Part shown: one piece after another, positions 25,246 to 38,109 of the stretch
Layout of the letters: each line of letters opens with the position of its first letter
Numbering within the stretch: position 1 is the stretch's first letter
DNA from: Viscum album
Lineage: Eukaryota > Streptophyta > Magnoliopsida > Santalales > Viscaceae
Reading direction: 5' to 3'
NCBI GenBank assembly: GCA_963277665.1
Contig: OY728153.1
Coordinates: 274,758,250-274,822,249 of the forward strand
Length of the DNA stretch: 64,000 nucleotides
Translations under genes and position numbers: made by a program
The notes under the pieces: generated by a model
Told to the model about the DNA's origin: nothing
What the model saw: only the letters and a program-made list of their open reading frames with translations
The model's database searches: none

Positions 25246-25365
25246 CTCCTTACACTTGTACAGAATAGGGAGATGCCTCTGGATGTGAAGAGTGATATCT
25301 CATTTCCGAAATTCGATGGTGGATTTGTATAAAGATAGAAAATCCATTCCCAATATTATATCAAA

Positions 25366-25640
25366 CTAAACTAAATAAATTAAGATAATATTTTCTAGGT
25401 GTTTTAGTCTAAATCCATTAACCAAGTAGAAGTTGTGTACTTTTAATACAATAATATTTCCATTTTTTATTCTCACATATAACCCAACCTTAATATTTTG
25501 AGGTGGTGTTTGAATAGTTATACTAAAATTGATATATATAAATGAATGAGTAGTACCAAAATAAAATAGTATGTTCACTATTCTTGAATGAATAACTAGT
25601 ATATATGTCACCACATAATTTTTAGGCTCCACCTCAGCAT
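25366..25640 (-). pseudogene. pro: Element B: aspartic protease relic
   Basis: The minus frame contains VVTYILVIHSRIVNILFYFGTTHSFI. The run aligns with the protease active-site region, but the catalytic D-S/T-G has become Y-F-G, so the aspartate is lost. Just upstream (AEVEPKN) is the Gag-protease junction, which is also found as TTVEAE in element G. Confidence 0.8.
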
Positions 25641-26748
25641 TAGAGATAAAATATTTCCTTTCTTACTACCTTGGAGTTAGTTATTTTTGATTACCTATAA
25701 AAACCCCTGGCTTAGGGTAATGGATTGCATAATGCACATGTTCCTTGTAGTTGAAACACTATACTATAGGTTGAGTGTTTATTTGAAAATTACTTTATTC
25801 TTCTAAATTATTAGGATTATTCATTTTTCTTTAGAAATTATTATTTATATTCCCTTCTCTTACACATTTAAAGCATCTCTTGGTTCCCATTAAAAAGTTT
25901 CTAGGATGCTTCATCCCACACCTTTGGCATGTGGGATGTTGGGTCTTATTTCCATCATGGTATTTATTTATTTATCTACCCATATTAAACTCAATTTTCC
26001 GCTTTTTGTCACTAGGTCCACAAGACTACTGAGAGTATCTAATCTCCATTTCAACCTTAAGGGCACAACATAAAATATTTTCATAACTGTTGAAGTCTCG
26101 AATCACTAGTGATTTTTTTAGGCTCATCTTTAGTCCTCTAAAGAAGAAATATTCCTTCCTTTAGGTTTTCATGAAAAAACCAAAGGCATATTGTGCAAGT
26201 CTTGTGAAGTATAACTTGTATGATCCAATAGACTCATCTCCATTTTGCTTCAGTCTAAGGAACTCCCATTCCATATTAAGATAGGTGGTTCAGGGATAAT
26301 ATTTATTAAAAAATATTTTCATGAAATCATCTCATTACATCGAATCATTTTCCATGTTGAAATTTTTTTTCATGATCAATGTTGACCACTGATCAGGTTC
26401 CACATCAAAATGATAGACTTCTAGTCTAACTTTATCTTTTTCTGAGCACTGGAGGATAGAGAATATATTCTCAGTGGAGTTAATCCATTTTTTCGTGATG
26501 ATAAGACCAAAATATACAATAAATATAGGAGGACTTTTCCATATAAAGGATTAAACCACAATATTTTCTTTATTGGGAGGATGGTGTTTCACATGATTCA
26601 AGTTATTATTCATAACTTGAGCTAGTCTAGAAAGTACTATCATGAAGTTTTGAGCACCCATTCCCATCGTATTTGGCATATCATTCGGGAAATATCCACA
26701 TTTCATATCACATTGATTTTTGGAATAGAGTATTCTATTTTTATACAT
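25640..26748 (-). pseudogene. gag: Element B: Gag relic with degenerate zinc knuckles
   Basis: The frame 26748-26551 ends in LSRLAQVMNNNLNHVKHHPP, the counterpart of LGQLTQVMNNYLTRMEHPDP in element G's Gag. Further on come WINSTENIFSILQCSEKDKV, FDVEPDQWSTL and YKLYFTRLAQYA. Knuckle relics follow: CQRCGMKHPRNF (CX2CX3HX3, last Cys lost), CFKCVREG and a third in which two cysteines are gone. The block order and the unusual first knuckle match element G, so B and G belong to related lineages. Stops are frequent. Confidence 0.8.
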
Positions 26749-26969
26749 TAACTAAGAAAAATAAATTACAATTAGTGGGATTGAATACTTACCTAATATG
26801 AATATAAAAAATAAAACATTTAATATCAAAGGATAAAGTTGTAAATGACAAGTATATCTTAACTTATGATACCCTAAGTTTCAATCTTGTTTATCCATGG
26901 TTATATAATTATCCCTAGGGTTCTTACTAATGTTATATAGTCCTAATCTCTATAAATAACTAGACCTTT

Positions 26970-26980
26970 CTCTGATACCA
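26970..26980 (-). promoter_or_regulatory. Primer-binding site of element B (initiator tRNA-Met)
   Basis: The minus strand reads TGGTATCAGAG, four bases inside the right LTR border at 26985. It marks the right LTR as the 5' LTR. Confidence 0.85.
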
Positions 26981-26984
26981 ACTA

Positions 26985-29900
26985 TGGGGACCCTAGCCTT
27001 TTACACATACTATTACATTATTTTAAGCATAACTAACCATCAAATTACTTGCCAATGACCGTAAAGTCTACTATCTTTGGAAGATTAGATACATAAAACT
27101 AAAAACTTGGAAATAGAATAAAATTATTTATTTTAACCATAAAAAAATAGATATAATATTCCATTTATCTTCTACATCTTCATAATATTTCCTAAGGAAT
27201 ACATGAACAAATTTTATGATCTAAAAATCCTAGTAACGGTAGAAGCATAGTAATAAAAAAAATCACATGGGTTGGAAGGCATAACATGATGACATAAAAA
27301 GGAAGGGATCTTGAATAAACATAAGAAAGAAAAAAATGTGTATCATGGGAACATGTAATCATGGAATCATAGGAATGTGGAAAAAACACACAACATGACA
27401 TAAGAATGGGTCAAGGCTAACTGCTAAGACCATTTCATATGGAGGAAAAAGTCCCATAAAATAATCTGGTTCACTCCCTCTCCCAATAAAATGTCTCATT
27501 AGACCAAACATTACCCAATTAATTAGAGAACTATCTAGGTGCATCCATCATAACATTTTCTGGAATAAGTGTTCCATATGAAGAATCAATCATAAACATA
27601 AGGGTTACCCATGGAAAGAAATTGGTATCATAATCACATCATAAGGCATAACCAATGCGTGTATCAGGATGGTGTCCATGAAAGAATGGATTTAAAACAT
27701 AGTTGGACATGAATAAGTTAAAAATAGGCATATATAATAATAAATTATTTCCAACTAAATTGAAAACATGTAAAAATAGTGTTTAATAAACTTTTTAAAT
27801 GAGACACTTTAATGCAGTTTAAAAGAAAAATTGCAAAGATTATTTAAACTGGTAATGGAATATTTATTTTTACTAAATAAGAAATGAAGTGAGATATTTT
27901 TTCATACTAAAATGGTATATTTTATAAAAATAATGGGGTATTAAAATATATTATGTATGTTAATTTTAAAAGGGTAATAATTTGGGAAGTTTTCATTTAA
28001 TCTCGGGCTTGCTTATCTAGAGTAAATGGGAATGAAACCTTATAAAACAAGTATTTACCCATAAAAGAAAGAATAATAGGTATATAAAAATATTTTTAGA
28101 ACATGAACATATAATTTAGGAGTATTAAATAAGATTAATTAATAATTATATTGGGATATAGATAGAGAGAAAATATAACCTGAAGGAAAAAATGGGGGTT
28201 TGGAAAAAATCCCTTTCTTTATGTCTGAACGTGTTCTGCACTTAATCTTAATTTCTGGGATAATCAGATTAAATCCTTTAATTAATTAATTTATAAGCTT
28301 TTCTACATCAAATTGTTTTAGTATAATTTTATTATGTTCATTTATTATCTTTTCATGAGTTATAAGATACAATTTCATGGTTCAGGAGTGTTCGTTTCCA
28401 TGGTTTTCAGGATTGGTTCACTTGTATTAATCTATAAAAGATCATGTAAAATGGGAATATATATAAAAATTTTAAGTTATATGTTATTAATTAAAATATA
28501 GAATATTAAATTGTTATATAATTCATTAGGTTATTTTGGTTGAGTATTAATCATTAGATAAGACATTAGTGACAATGGTTTAGATTATTTTGTTGGATTT
28601 TTGATCATTGAAAAATAGTTTTGTTTCATTATTCATTATTGTGTATAAAAGTTAGTTTTCAGAACATAAAAAGGGTTATAAAATAAATTTTACAATATTT
28701 AACAAACATTATAATGGTTTTGTCTTCATCCTTTAAATAATTAAAGGAAAATGGAAACTTTTTATCCTCGAAATCAATAAATCAACACCTCACAAATGAT
28801 ATTTTTATTTTTAGAACAAAAGGAGGAGGAGAAGAGACTTGATGGTAGATTTTCCATTAAAATAAGAAAATTATAGTATATATAATATATTTTAGTTATC
28901 ATTCATGTTTGTAAAAATTGGTTGAGGATAGTAGAAAAAAATAAAAGAAATTGAAAGGAAAATAATGAAAGCAAAAGTGGATTTTACCTCTTAAATTATT
29001 TCCCTTAAGAACCTCCTTATGAAAATTGGTTTTGGTATTTTGTTGAGATTATAACTTCCTGAACATGGGGAAGATAATTTTTAATATTATTGGGTTAAAA
29101 TTGGTCAAGATTAATTCTTAAGGGGTGTGAGGAAAATAGATGGTGTGGGTGGTATTTATAATGGAGGAGAGGGGTGATTTTTTATTAATTTATTCATTTG
29201 TTTTTAATTTTGGATCAAGAGTTTGAATAGTGTGTATTATTATGACTAAGTACAATAACTAGTTCATGTGAGTTAGAAAAAATGGTTCTTACATCATCCT
29301 AATATCATTCATGACTTAATAATTCATGTATTTATCATATACCATAAATTATTGTATTTCACTACCCACAAAAAATTCGACTATTTTAGAAAAATAAAAA
29401 AAATCACCCTAACTATTGTTTGACATGAAAAAGTTAAAAATTAACTCCATTTTATGAAAATAATTTTCAAATATGATAATTTTAATGTTTAATTAAAATC
29501 ATCATTTATTTTAAAAATATCAATTATAAAATTATAACTAATTTTATAACACTTTGAAAAATTAATTAATGCCTCATAAAATTATATTATAATCCTAAGA
29601 AAATAAAATATTTATTTATGTGTCTATTTTTTAAAAATAAATTTTCTATTAAATCATTATATTAATTATAAAATTTTAAATGAACATTAATGTTTCATAA
29701 AAATACAAAAACATAATTTATCATTTTCAAAACTATTATTTACTTATACTAATATATAATTATATAATATTTTCATTTATTACATACCTAAATTTTATAT
29801 ATACTTTCATTGGTGAGTTTACTATTATTTTTTCCAGTGTAGTATTCATAAGGTTCATATTACTACTCCAAATTTCAAGTTACAATTTGATTGGTATAGT

Positions 29901-30046
29901 TTCCTTAATTTCTTAAAAGTCCCCTTATTTCATTCATTCTTCATTTATAATGTTTTTTGTGTTATTTATGTTATTTTATGTGATTTATACTATATGAAAT
30001 AATTATAAGAAGGAAAACATAATTTATCGAATTCTAGGTTGTTACA
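26985..30046 (-). mobile_element. Element B: 5' LTR
   Basis: This is the right copy of the B LTR, 3062 bp, with intact-looking termini (plus strand TGGGGACCC...GGTTGTTACA). It is colinear with the left copy throughout and has no gene. The sequence just outside it (30047 onward) is purine-rich on the minus strand (AAAAGAAGAA), which is unusual for a 5' LTR outer flank. Confidence 0.85.
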
Positions 30047-31940
30047 TTCTTCTTTTGAGATGAAACACCTCATAATATTTTCACACGTGAGTGTGCCATC
30101 AAGCTCTATTTTCACCCGATAGATGAAGTACACTTCACCATGTGGAAATTTCCATGTATGAAGACCTTTCATGAATTTTTTTTCTCATTCATGAATTGCC
30201 TTATTCCATTCATGAAATTACTTACACTACATATCACATGTGCTTCATGAGCCCCTTTTCCTTTGTGGACTACAGTGCCCCGCAAACAACTTCCATAAAC
30301 TGAGCTTGCTTTGTAGATGTCCTTCTTTGTGAATTGAGCATTCACAGAATATTCTTCTTTATGGACTAATATTTCCCCAAAAACACATTCAAAGAATTGA
30401 TTTTTGGACTTATCTAAATTCTCATAGTGATAAGGTTTATTGATGAAATTCACTCTCTAATAATGACATGACTAGGCATCCTTTATATAGGAAAAAAATA
30501 TTCAGAACCTGCTTATCACAATTACCCAAATTTTCTTTGTAGACTTTCTATAACCTCATAATGCACTCACTATGTGGATTTCATTGTGAATTATTATTTT
30601 ATGGTTTTTTCTTTTGTTCTCAAGTGAAAATACCCTTTTTGGAACCCTTTAAATTACTTCATTCAACCACAAATGAAAATACTTTTATGATATCCATTAA
30701 TTCACAGCCTTCAACTGAAAATGACAAGATCCCTTTTTGCTTCACATAGCTCAGTTTCTATGTGAAAATATTTTCTTTTTTGATTTTGGAATATCTAGAT
30801 GAGGTTCGCATGGCGACATTCCTATGTAGTCCATTTTATCACAAAATCCTTTAGGAGCTATGTGGTCCACCCATTTTCTATACGGAAATCCTTACTTTTC
30901 ATGAAAAAATTCCTGATTTTGGTACCCAAAAAATGTGTAAAACACTTGGAAACTATAAAACCTTTAAAAACAATATTCTAAGGCAACAAACAAGCTAGGA
31001 TGATTTCAAACATATTTTTCAAGAAACACAATAAACCCAAAAAAACTAAAAATAACCTTGGGCGATTATTTCCCAACATTCAATATTATCAAAAATGAAA
31101 TCTAAAATATGGAATGATGGTATTTATAAGAAACTATTTTCATACTAGATGAAAAAATTATCAAGAAATAAAACTATGTCATCAAAATTACCAAACTTAA
31201 AAAACATCTGGAAGATATAGAGAAATTAAAATATATAAAAAATATAAATCAATGATCCCATATCTAATAAATATATTTAACTTTAATTCTTAATTTTTTA
31301 TATTTTTCCTTCATATATCATATCCATGGATCTAAAAAATCAAAACAACCAAGTGAAAGTCTAATATTATAGCCATTTAAGCTCATAAATATATGGGTTA
31401 TTGAATATACACCCAAAAATAGATTCCTAAAACTAGGTTCCTAAAAACTAATTTGTAAACACCAATTCATTGGAAATCATAAAAAATCACTCATAAGAAC
31501 ATTTTAAAGGTATTTGAGATACACACAACCTTGCCATGTAAATAAATAGAATATTGGAAAGAATCTACCTGATTTGGATAAATTGGTGAATTAGAAATTC
31601 CTATACATATACTATTCTTCATCCTTTATATGAAATTATCTTCAGTATTCCTTGAGTTGGATACTTATTTACTAACATAAGACCAATCCACTAATTTTTT
31701 GTCAATATTGAAAAATAAAACATTAAATCACAAACTAATGAAACTTTTTATCCTTCTTTGAATGCCTTTTAAATATCATATTCTAATGAATTCCCAATCC
31801 ACTCAGGTGGATTTCATTTATCATTTCCCTTAATATCAACTTTTTCTTTCTAAACTATAGTAGCTACTTATTTCCTATCCTAAATGGAAGTGACATACTA
31901 AAATTATATCCTATTTTACAAACAAAAATCCTCATATTTT
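30047..31940 (-). other. Unclassified repetitive region left of the Athila-like relic
   Basis: No RT or other enzyme motif is visible here, although it lies on the downstream side of an Athila-like protease. From about 30060 to 30960 a loose motif recurs many times: a 'ctatgtg(g/a)' or 'tcacatag' core followed by 'aaat' and a T-rich stretch (for example near 30139, 30284, 30313, 30571, 30744, 30767, 30823, 30858). This looks like a decayed minisatellite or LTR subrepeat. Minus-strand open frames at 30169-30453 (94 codons) and 29990-30172 have no recognisable domain. The stretch 31000-31940 is AT-rich and featureless to me. Confidence 0.35.
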
Positions 31941-31949
31941 TCATTAAAA

Positions 31950-32335
31950 CTATTCCTAACCTAATGAATATTAAACTTAACATGCTCACCATTAACCCTA
32001 AAATATATATCTCTACTTTAAACATCAATAAAATCCATTCATATTGGTGAAAACATCCTTTTAAGAATAAGGGGTGTTTTCACTTCATTCATATCAAGCA
32101 TAATGAAATCCACTAGAAAATAGAATTTATCCACATTAACTGAAATATATTCAATCAAACATTGTAGATATCTCATTTTTGTGTCCTCCAATTGAATAAA
32201 AACTTCCATGGGATTCATTCCCTTAAATCCTATGATTTTAAATGTTAATTAAGAAATGATGTTTACACTCACACCTAGATCACACAAGACTTTTCCAAAC
32301 CAGAAGATACAATATTAATAGGAATTTAAAAACTA
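31950..32335 (-). pseudogene. pro: Athila/TAT-like aspartic protease relic
   Basis: The minus strand encodes LCDLGVSVNIIS (catalytic D-L-G, as typical for Athila), then after a frame change PMEVFIQLEDTKMRYL, CLIEYISVNVDKFYFLVDF and MLDMNEVKTPLIL. The 'VDKF.F.VDF..LDM' and 'PLILGRPF'-type sequence (here PLILKRMF) is the standard signature of Athila/TAT proteases. There are several stops. No RT follows on the left. Confidence 0.8.
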
Positions 32336-33740
32336 ACTAGATCTGGTTTATTCTTCTGTAAAATCCTTGAAATCATGGGTGATTATTCTCAATTGGTGAC
32401 TATTATTCCCATTCCCACAAGATTCCTTTTATTTGAAACCAAATCCTTCATTAAATTTTTATATATGTTTTTATTCACAAAGGATTATATAAAAGTGGGT
32501 TCAATATGAAGTTTCTTGAAAATTTTCATAAACTTACTCATTTTACCTCAATATTTAGTGGTTTATAAGGTTGTGGGGGTTCCTCTATAACTTCTTTATC
32601 AGCATTATTTTTCCTCTTTTTCTAATTTTTCATTTCTTTTCATGATGGTTTCTATAAATATTTTATCCTTTGTTTAGTACTATCCTCCAGGGTTGTTCTA
32701 TTATTATAGGTGATGGCCTTCAATTATCTATAAGGTTTGACCTCTATGTCACTTGTTAGCACTTATCTTATCATATACCTGATTTTTTTTCAATTTTCCA
32801 AACATGGTACAAAAACTTTTCCATGGTAGAATTTTAATTTTTTGAATCATATTTGGGACCATTGATAGAATCCTCAGTGGTTGTCTAGAATGACAAAAAA
32901 TTCTCCTCTAACATTTTTTTGACTTTTAAGAGATGATTTTTATTGTTGTCGGAACCCTATTTCTCTTTATTGGTATCCCTAATTTTTGTTTTAGCCTCCA
33001 AACATTGAATTTTTTTTAACTATTATAATCTGTATAATTATCATCATCAATGTATTTACCTTTGGGTTGGTGCATACCCATTATCCTATCCATATTACCT
33101 ATCAAGGATTCCATTTATACAACTATCCATCCACTATTTTCAATTTTGTGAACTCCTCTCTTTTGAAATCATTCTTTTTGAAATTGAAAATAATTTAGAG
33201 ACATCATGTCCAAAAAATCATTGATTTATCCAAGAAATATTTTCATCAATGATCCTCCAATAGTGGAATCCAGAATTGAATTATTTCCTTGAGATAGGCC
33301 CTTATAAAATGTTTGAATTAGAAACCAAATCATAATACCAGGATGGGAAAACTTACTTAAAATTTATTTAAACCATCCCATTTTTTTAAATGTACTCATC
33401 AAAAAATTGATTAAAATTTAAAATGTAATTCAATATTCATAGATATTTAGGTATAAAATATTTTTTTTAGTAATTTTCATTCCATATCATACCATATAGT
33501 GATGGAATGTGGTTAAAATAGTTTGATCCACTATCTTGAGTTATCTATTAATGAACATTTAAACAATTCTAGACATACTACATCAATAGAAATGTTATTG
33601 ATTTGGAAAGTTCTATAGAGTTTGATAAAACTTCTCCATTTTGTGTTCATATCTACATATTGTAGCCCATTGTATTGAATTGAGTTTGAGATCATTTGGT
33701 TGATTGTTGTATTTATCGTGAATTGGTTTGACGAAACCAA
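32336..33740 (-). pseudogene. gag: Athila/TAT-like Gag relic
   Basis: The minus frame 33740-33531 carries FIKLYRTFQINNISIDVVCLELFKCSL, corresponding to the Athila Gag core in which a 'F...C.T...N.V..D...L.LFPFSL' pattern occurs. About 80 codons on, at 33180-33320, GLSQGNNSILDSTIGGSLM followed by NDFLDMMSLNYFQF matches the conserved 'GL......D...GGS' segment. A proline-rich PPQPYKP relic at 32560-32620 is the usual spacer before the protease. Stops and frameshifts throughout; no zinc knuckle is seen. Confidence 0.75.
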
Positions 33741-35529
33741 AGGAACTATGAAGATAGGTTATACCCTTGAACCTCTAGGTATATCATACAATATGAGTGT
33801 CCTTTTCCACTTCTCTCTTCCTTGCACAAAATATTTCACTCATAATTTTTTCTCTACTCCATCAATGTTTTTTTATTTCCTTTCCCACCATAAGATTATC
33901 TCTATCTTGGGATTGTAATTGAGAATATATTTTCCTTTTCTCTGATTTGAGTACTCATGCATCAATGATATTTCCTTAAAAGAAAAACATGATAAAACCA
34001 AGCATAATTAAGAGAAAAATTAAAAATAAAATAAAATAAAATAAAATGACCCAATCAACCTTACTCTCATTAATTTAATTCCCTAAAAATAGAACCAAAA
34101 ACATTAATGTTCCTTGCAGGTGTCGTTAGTTCCTATTAGTCATCAAGTTTAGAATTTATAAATTACTCTTCCTAGCTACTAACTAAAGGTTGCATCAAGT
34201 GGGTTTTTAGAGTTGTAACCCACAAAGATAGTATTTAGGCAACAACTTAGAGAAATTAAAATGACTAAAAAAAGGAAATAAAATTGAAAATTATGATAGA
34301 AATGCAAACCATGTTTAGTAAATCTTGGATCATTTATTACTAAAGAAATAAAATAACTGATTAACCAAGTTATTTTTCAAATTGGGTTTAATAAAATATT
34401 TAGTCTTGGAATTCACTCTCTAAATCATAAATTAAAATTTTCTTATGGTCAATTGCTTCAGTTAATTTAAAGGACTAGGGACCCAAAACCGTATTTAAAA
34501 ATAATCACTCAAGCTCATTTAATTTTCATGCATAAATCAACATAATTATTTGATAAATTAAAAGTTATATCATCCATCAATACATAATAGTCATGTATAA
34601 AGAATGAGATAAGATAAAAAATAAAAAAGTGATTGTAAGAACCCCACATGGAAAAATACAAAAGAATATATTTTTTAAAAATATCCACCCGTAATTTCAT
34701 AGTTTGGTGCTAAAGAACTACCCATTTATACTAGTCATTAGAAATTGTATGAATAGAACAAACCCTATCCCCAGAAGTAGATAAACTCCAAATACTAATG
34801 AAAATTCAAGACAAGATCTATAGATGCCAAGATTAATTCCCTAGTGTGTATCAACCTCCTCTATTTATAGAAAAAAAAATATACTTGAATCTTCATGTAT
34901 CTCCTAGAACATCTCCATCTATATCATTTACACTTTATATTAAACTAAAAGTCCTCTTAGATAGGATTAAAAAATAGAGGGTAATTACACTATTATATTC
35001 TCAAGATATATCTACAATAATTCTTATGTATAGAAAATCATGAACTATATCTCTCTATTATAGATAAAAAAATCATGGAGTGGAAGTTATCTTCACATAA
35101 TAACCTTAATATCCTACTTGGTTTCCTTTCCAACATCTATATGATCATAATGTCGTACAAGTAACAAAACCAAAACCTCCCTCTATATCGAATGCATATA
35201 TACCTTTCTCCATCATCGTCATAAACAAACCAAAGTGTGGCCTTTATTCCAAAGTAAAACAAACCCTACCACACTACAACAACAACCCCAAAAGTCTTAT
35301 ATTTATATTGTATCCATATATTATTATCCATTAAAATATGAGTTTCATCCATAAAAACTTAAATGTTTTCATTGCCTTTGACAAATTCCCATTCATATAG
35401 ATACTCATGGAATGGTGTAACATTTATAATCTTGTAGGTCTTCTTCAACTTCCCTTTAATTACACACAGAAAGATTTTATTGGTATTTTACCTCCCAATA
35501 GAAAAGGAATTATCCTTACATATTCCTTT
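33741..35529 (-). other. Probable leader and LTR remnant of the Athila-like element
   Basis: This interval lies upstream of the gag relic and is cut at 35530 by element E's LTR. A GC-richer stretch at about 34112-34145 sits where an Athila PBS would be expected, but I cannot match it convincingly to a tRNA. The stretch at about 34185-34250 has stem-like direct repeats (gtgggtttttagagttgtaaccca). No second LTR copy is present in the window, so the LTR identity is inferred from position only. No gene is seen. Confidence 0.3.
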
Positions 35530-38071
35530 TATAATTCCTTGATCCGAACCACTGGGTCCGATATGGGGACTTACATGAACTCATGTGTGCCTCTCTATAT
35601 GTAAGAGGCTGGTGACTAAAAGAGAGTTTTTGTATCATGTCAGTGTGGAGACTATACCTTTAGTATCATATCATTTCTTAAATAATATAATAAAATAATT
35701 TAATAATCAAAGTAACATGAAAAAAATAAGTAATCATAATTTTAGATGGCACACATGTCATACAATAAAATAACCATGGCTCCCATAGTGAAAATCCAAA
35801 CAATAATATGTAGAGTGCAAGTAAATAAATAAATAAAATTGTAGAAAATCTACTAGACTACCTCCCTGTCCCACCACTAACTCCATGATACATATATGAA
35901 CCTTACTCTATAGGATCCATAACATTACTTGGATCCATATACATGAAATACGCATGTGCACTAAGATTCTAATGATGGGTATGAGCAATAAAGCCCAGTA
36001 GGACACCACCAATTCATCCTTACAAAATGTGCATAGTAATAACATATGTATTCCATGATAATATGAAATTTGAAGTAATCATAACAAACATACAATCATG
36101 TACCAAGAAGTTGTGCACTAACCAAGCCACCACAACCCTTGATCAAACCTGTTTCATCTTCATGATAGAAGGATAAGCATTGAATGTATCAAATGATCAA
36201 TAATTAATGATAAGGCTTGTAATCATGTTCCCTAATAGTCTCAAGGAATCAAATCAGATCGGGACTCCAAATTTTCATATCTTGGATCCATTATAGGTCA
36301 ATCCTCCTAGCCACCATACCCCATCTATGTTTTAGGTTAGGCCTCCAAGATGTCATTCCCCTAATTTTTCAACCTTTTTTTAGACCTATAGGCCATCATT
36401 CTCCAACCCTATTCTCAAGTACATAATCGCCATTATCTTAATCTAAGAACACTCCCCCTTTTAAGGATAATAACATTATGATGGTCTATCTATTCCATGT
36501 ACCATGAATAACCTCAAATGGCATGGTAACACACATAAAAGGGTCAAGCATACAATGAAATCATAACATTTAATCATAAGAATATAGTAACAACATACCA
36601 ATACATGTGATGCAAATCAAACATGGCCAACAAAATACGTAGTCGTGCTCATAAAATCATGAATTGTGAGTGGGTATCCTGGGACGCACACATGAATACT
36701 TGAAATCATAATCAATAATGATAAAAAACCAATAAAAGAATCCTACTATAGAAAAAAGTGTATACAAGTTCCCCAAAATAGTAAGGATCTTCCTACATCA
36801 AGGTGTTTGATTAAGAAATCCAAAGTTCCTCAAGGATAAAATATCGAATCATGTCATTCACCCCAAAAGAGCTATCTCGCATTTATAATATTCCTAATTC
36901 ATATTTTGTTATAATAAAGGGGTTAATAAATGATACATTATTATAAAACATGTCATTAAAGTGATTCTAGAATCACATACCATACAAAGTCCATCAACAT
37001 AGAAAATTATGATATATACCGAAGGAAGGGATGAAAATTAACCTAATCCATTGTCAATTAAATAATAGATTGTGAATTCATGATCAATTTCTAAATAAAT
37101 CCTCAATTACAGCCAACAAACATAAATCTTTCATGATTATTCCATTGAAAAAATAGGCCCAAGATGATATTTATGGATAAAAAGCTTTATGATGATCAAT
37201 CTATAAATACTTACCCAGAAACATCACCATTATTGAGAGTTATAACTATGATAAAGAGATTTATCATTGAAACATTGAATTTACAATTTATATTCAAATT
37301 ATCTATCAATATATTAATGATTCCATCATCAATATGCCACTGAGAAGAGGAATATGATGATTATTCTTAAACACATACCCATTGAACATTCATTTTCAAT
37401 GGTAGATCTTGATATGACCAAGAATTATTGTCAACATGTTATATATATCATATATCTATAAATAAATAAAGAAAATGACATTATATTTTCATGGAAAACA
37501 AAAAACTAACTTATATCTATGCTCATTTCATAATAATGAATAGTATTCTAGAGTAGAACTGAGAAGATATTACCATTATAGCATCACCGAATCAATATAA
37601 TGATGAAAGATAAAGGGGATATAAATGGGAGAGAATTATAGACTATATAGGAGTTCTAAAATTAATAACATGTTAATTTTTTCTAGAATTGGGTGTTGAA
37701 GAGGTTCAAAATTGATTTCCATTAAAATCCCTTAGGGTTCATTAATTACACCATGGAACTGGGAGTATTGGTTGGTTGGTGTGCCCGGAAGAACCACCTA
37801 GGTTCTTCCAACACCATCCGTGAGTTGATGGGGTTAATAGAATCCATAAACCCTACTAGACCACCACTAGAAAGTTGGTAGATTATACTGGATAATCAAT
37901 GGATGTTTTCCATCCAACATAAGGCTGAGACCTTCCTCATATCTTCAAAAATAGACTATTATCCACCAAAAACTATCCTCTTTGCCACCCATACTAAAGA
38001 AGAAAAAAAGGGTAAATGGATTATTATAAACTCTAAATATCTCATAAATAAAAATTTACAAGGATGTTGTA
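35530..38071 (-). mobile_element. Element E: 3' LTR
   Basis: This is colinear with 61769-64000. Shared blocks include CATGAACTCAT, GTAAGAGGCT/GCAAGAGGCT, CCCACCACTAACTCCATG, GCACTAACCAAGCCACCA, ACTCCCCCT and CATGATGGTCTA. The left terminus is TATAATTCC (right copy TATAACACA). The right terminus is AGGATGTTGTA. No gene is seen. Confidence 0.8.
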
Positions 38072-38074
38072 ATT

Positions 38075-38088
38075 ATCACCCCTAAGAG
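38075..38088 (-). promoter_or_regulatory. Polypurine tract of element E
   Basis: The minus strand reads CTCTTAGGGGTGAT just before the LTR start. It is less purine-pure than the tracts of B, C and G, which is consistent with the element's age. Confidence 0.5.
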
Positions 38089-38109
38089 ACTTCTCATCCA
38101 TAAGAAGTT

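Larger units (their letters stand above)
8712..30046 (-). mobile_element. Element B: Tekay-like Ty3/gypsy chromovirus, interrupted by element C
   Basis: Two direct repeats of about 3.06 kb (8712-11765 and 26985-30046) flank a minus-strand gag-protease-RT-RNase H-integrase order with a PBS and a polypurine tract. Without the nested element C (12263-22683, about 10.4 kb) the internal region is about 4.8 kb, normal for this group. All coding parts carry stops and frameshifts. The LTR copies differ visibly throughout (many substitutions and small indels per 100 bp), so this is an old insertion. The outer 5-mers (ATTTA at 8707-8711, TTCTT at 30047-30051) do not form a target duplication. Confidence 0.85.

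Noticed and set aside
30169..30453. 94-codon minus-strand frame as a possible host gene
   Set aside because: No recognisable domain, no intron or promoter support, and it lies in a repetitive stretch beside LTR elements. It is kept only as part of an unclassified region.
34112..34145. Athila PBS
   Set aside because: The position is right but the match to a tRNA 3' end is too poor to call.
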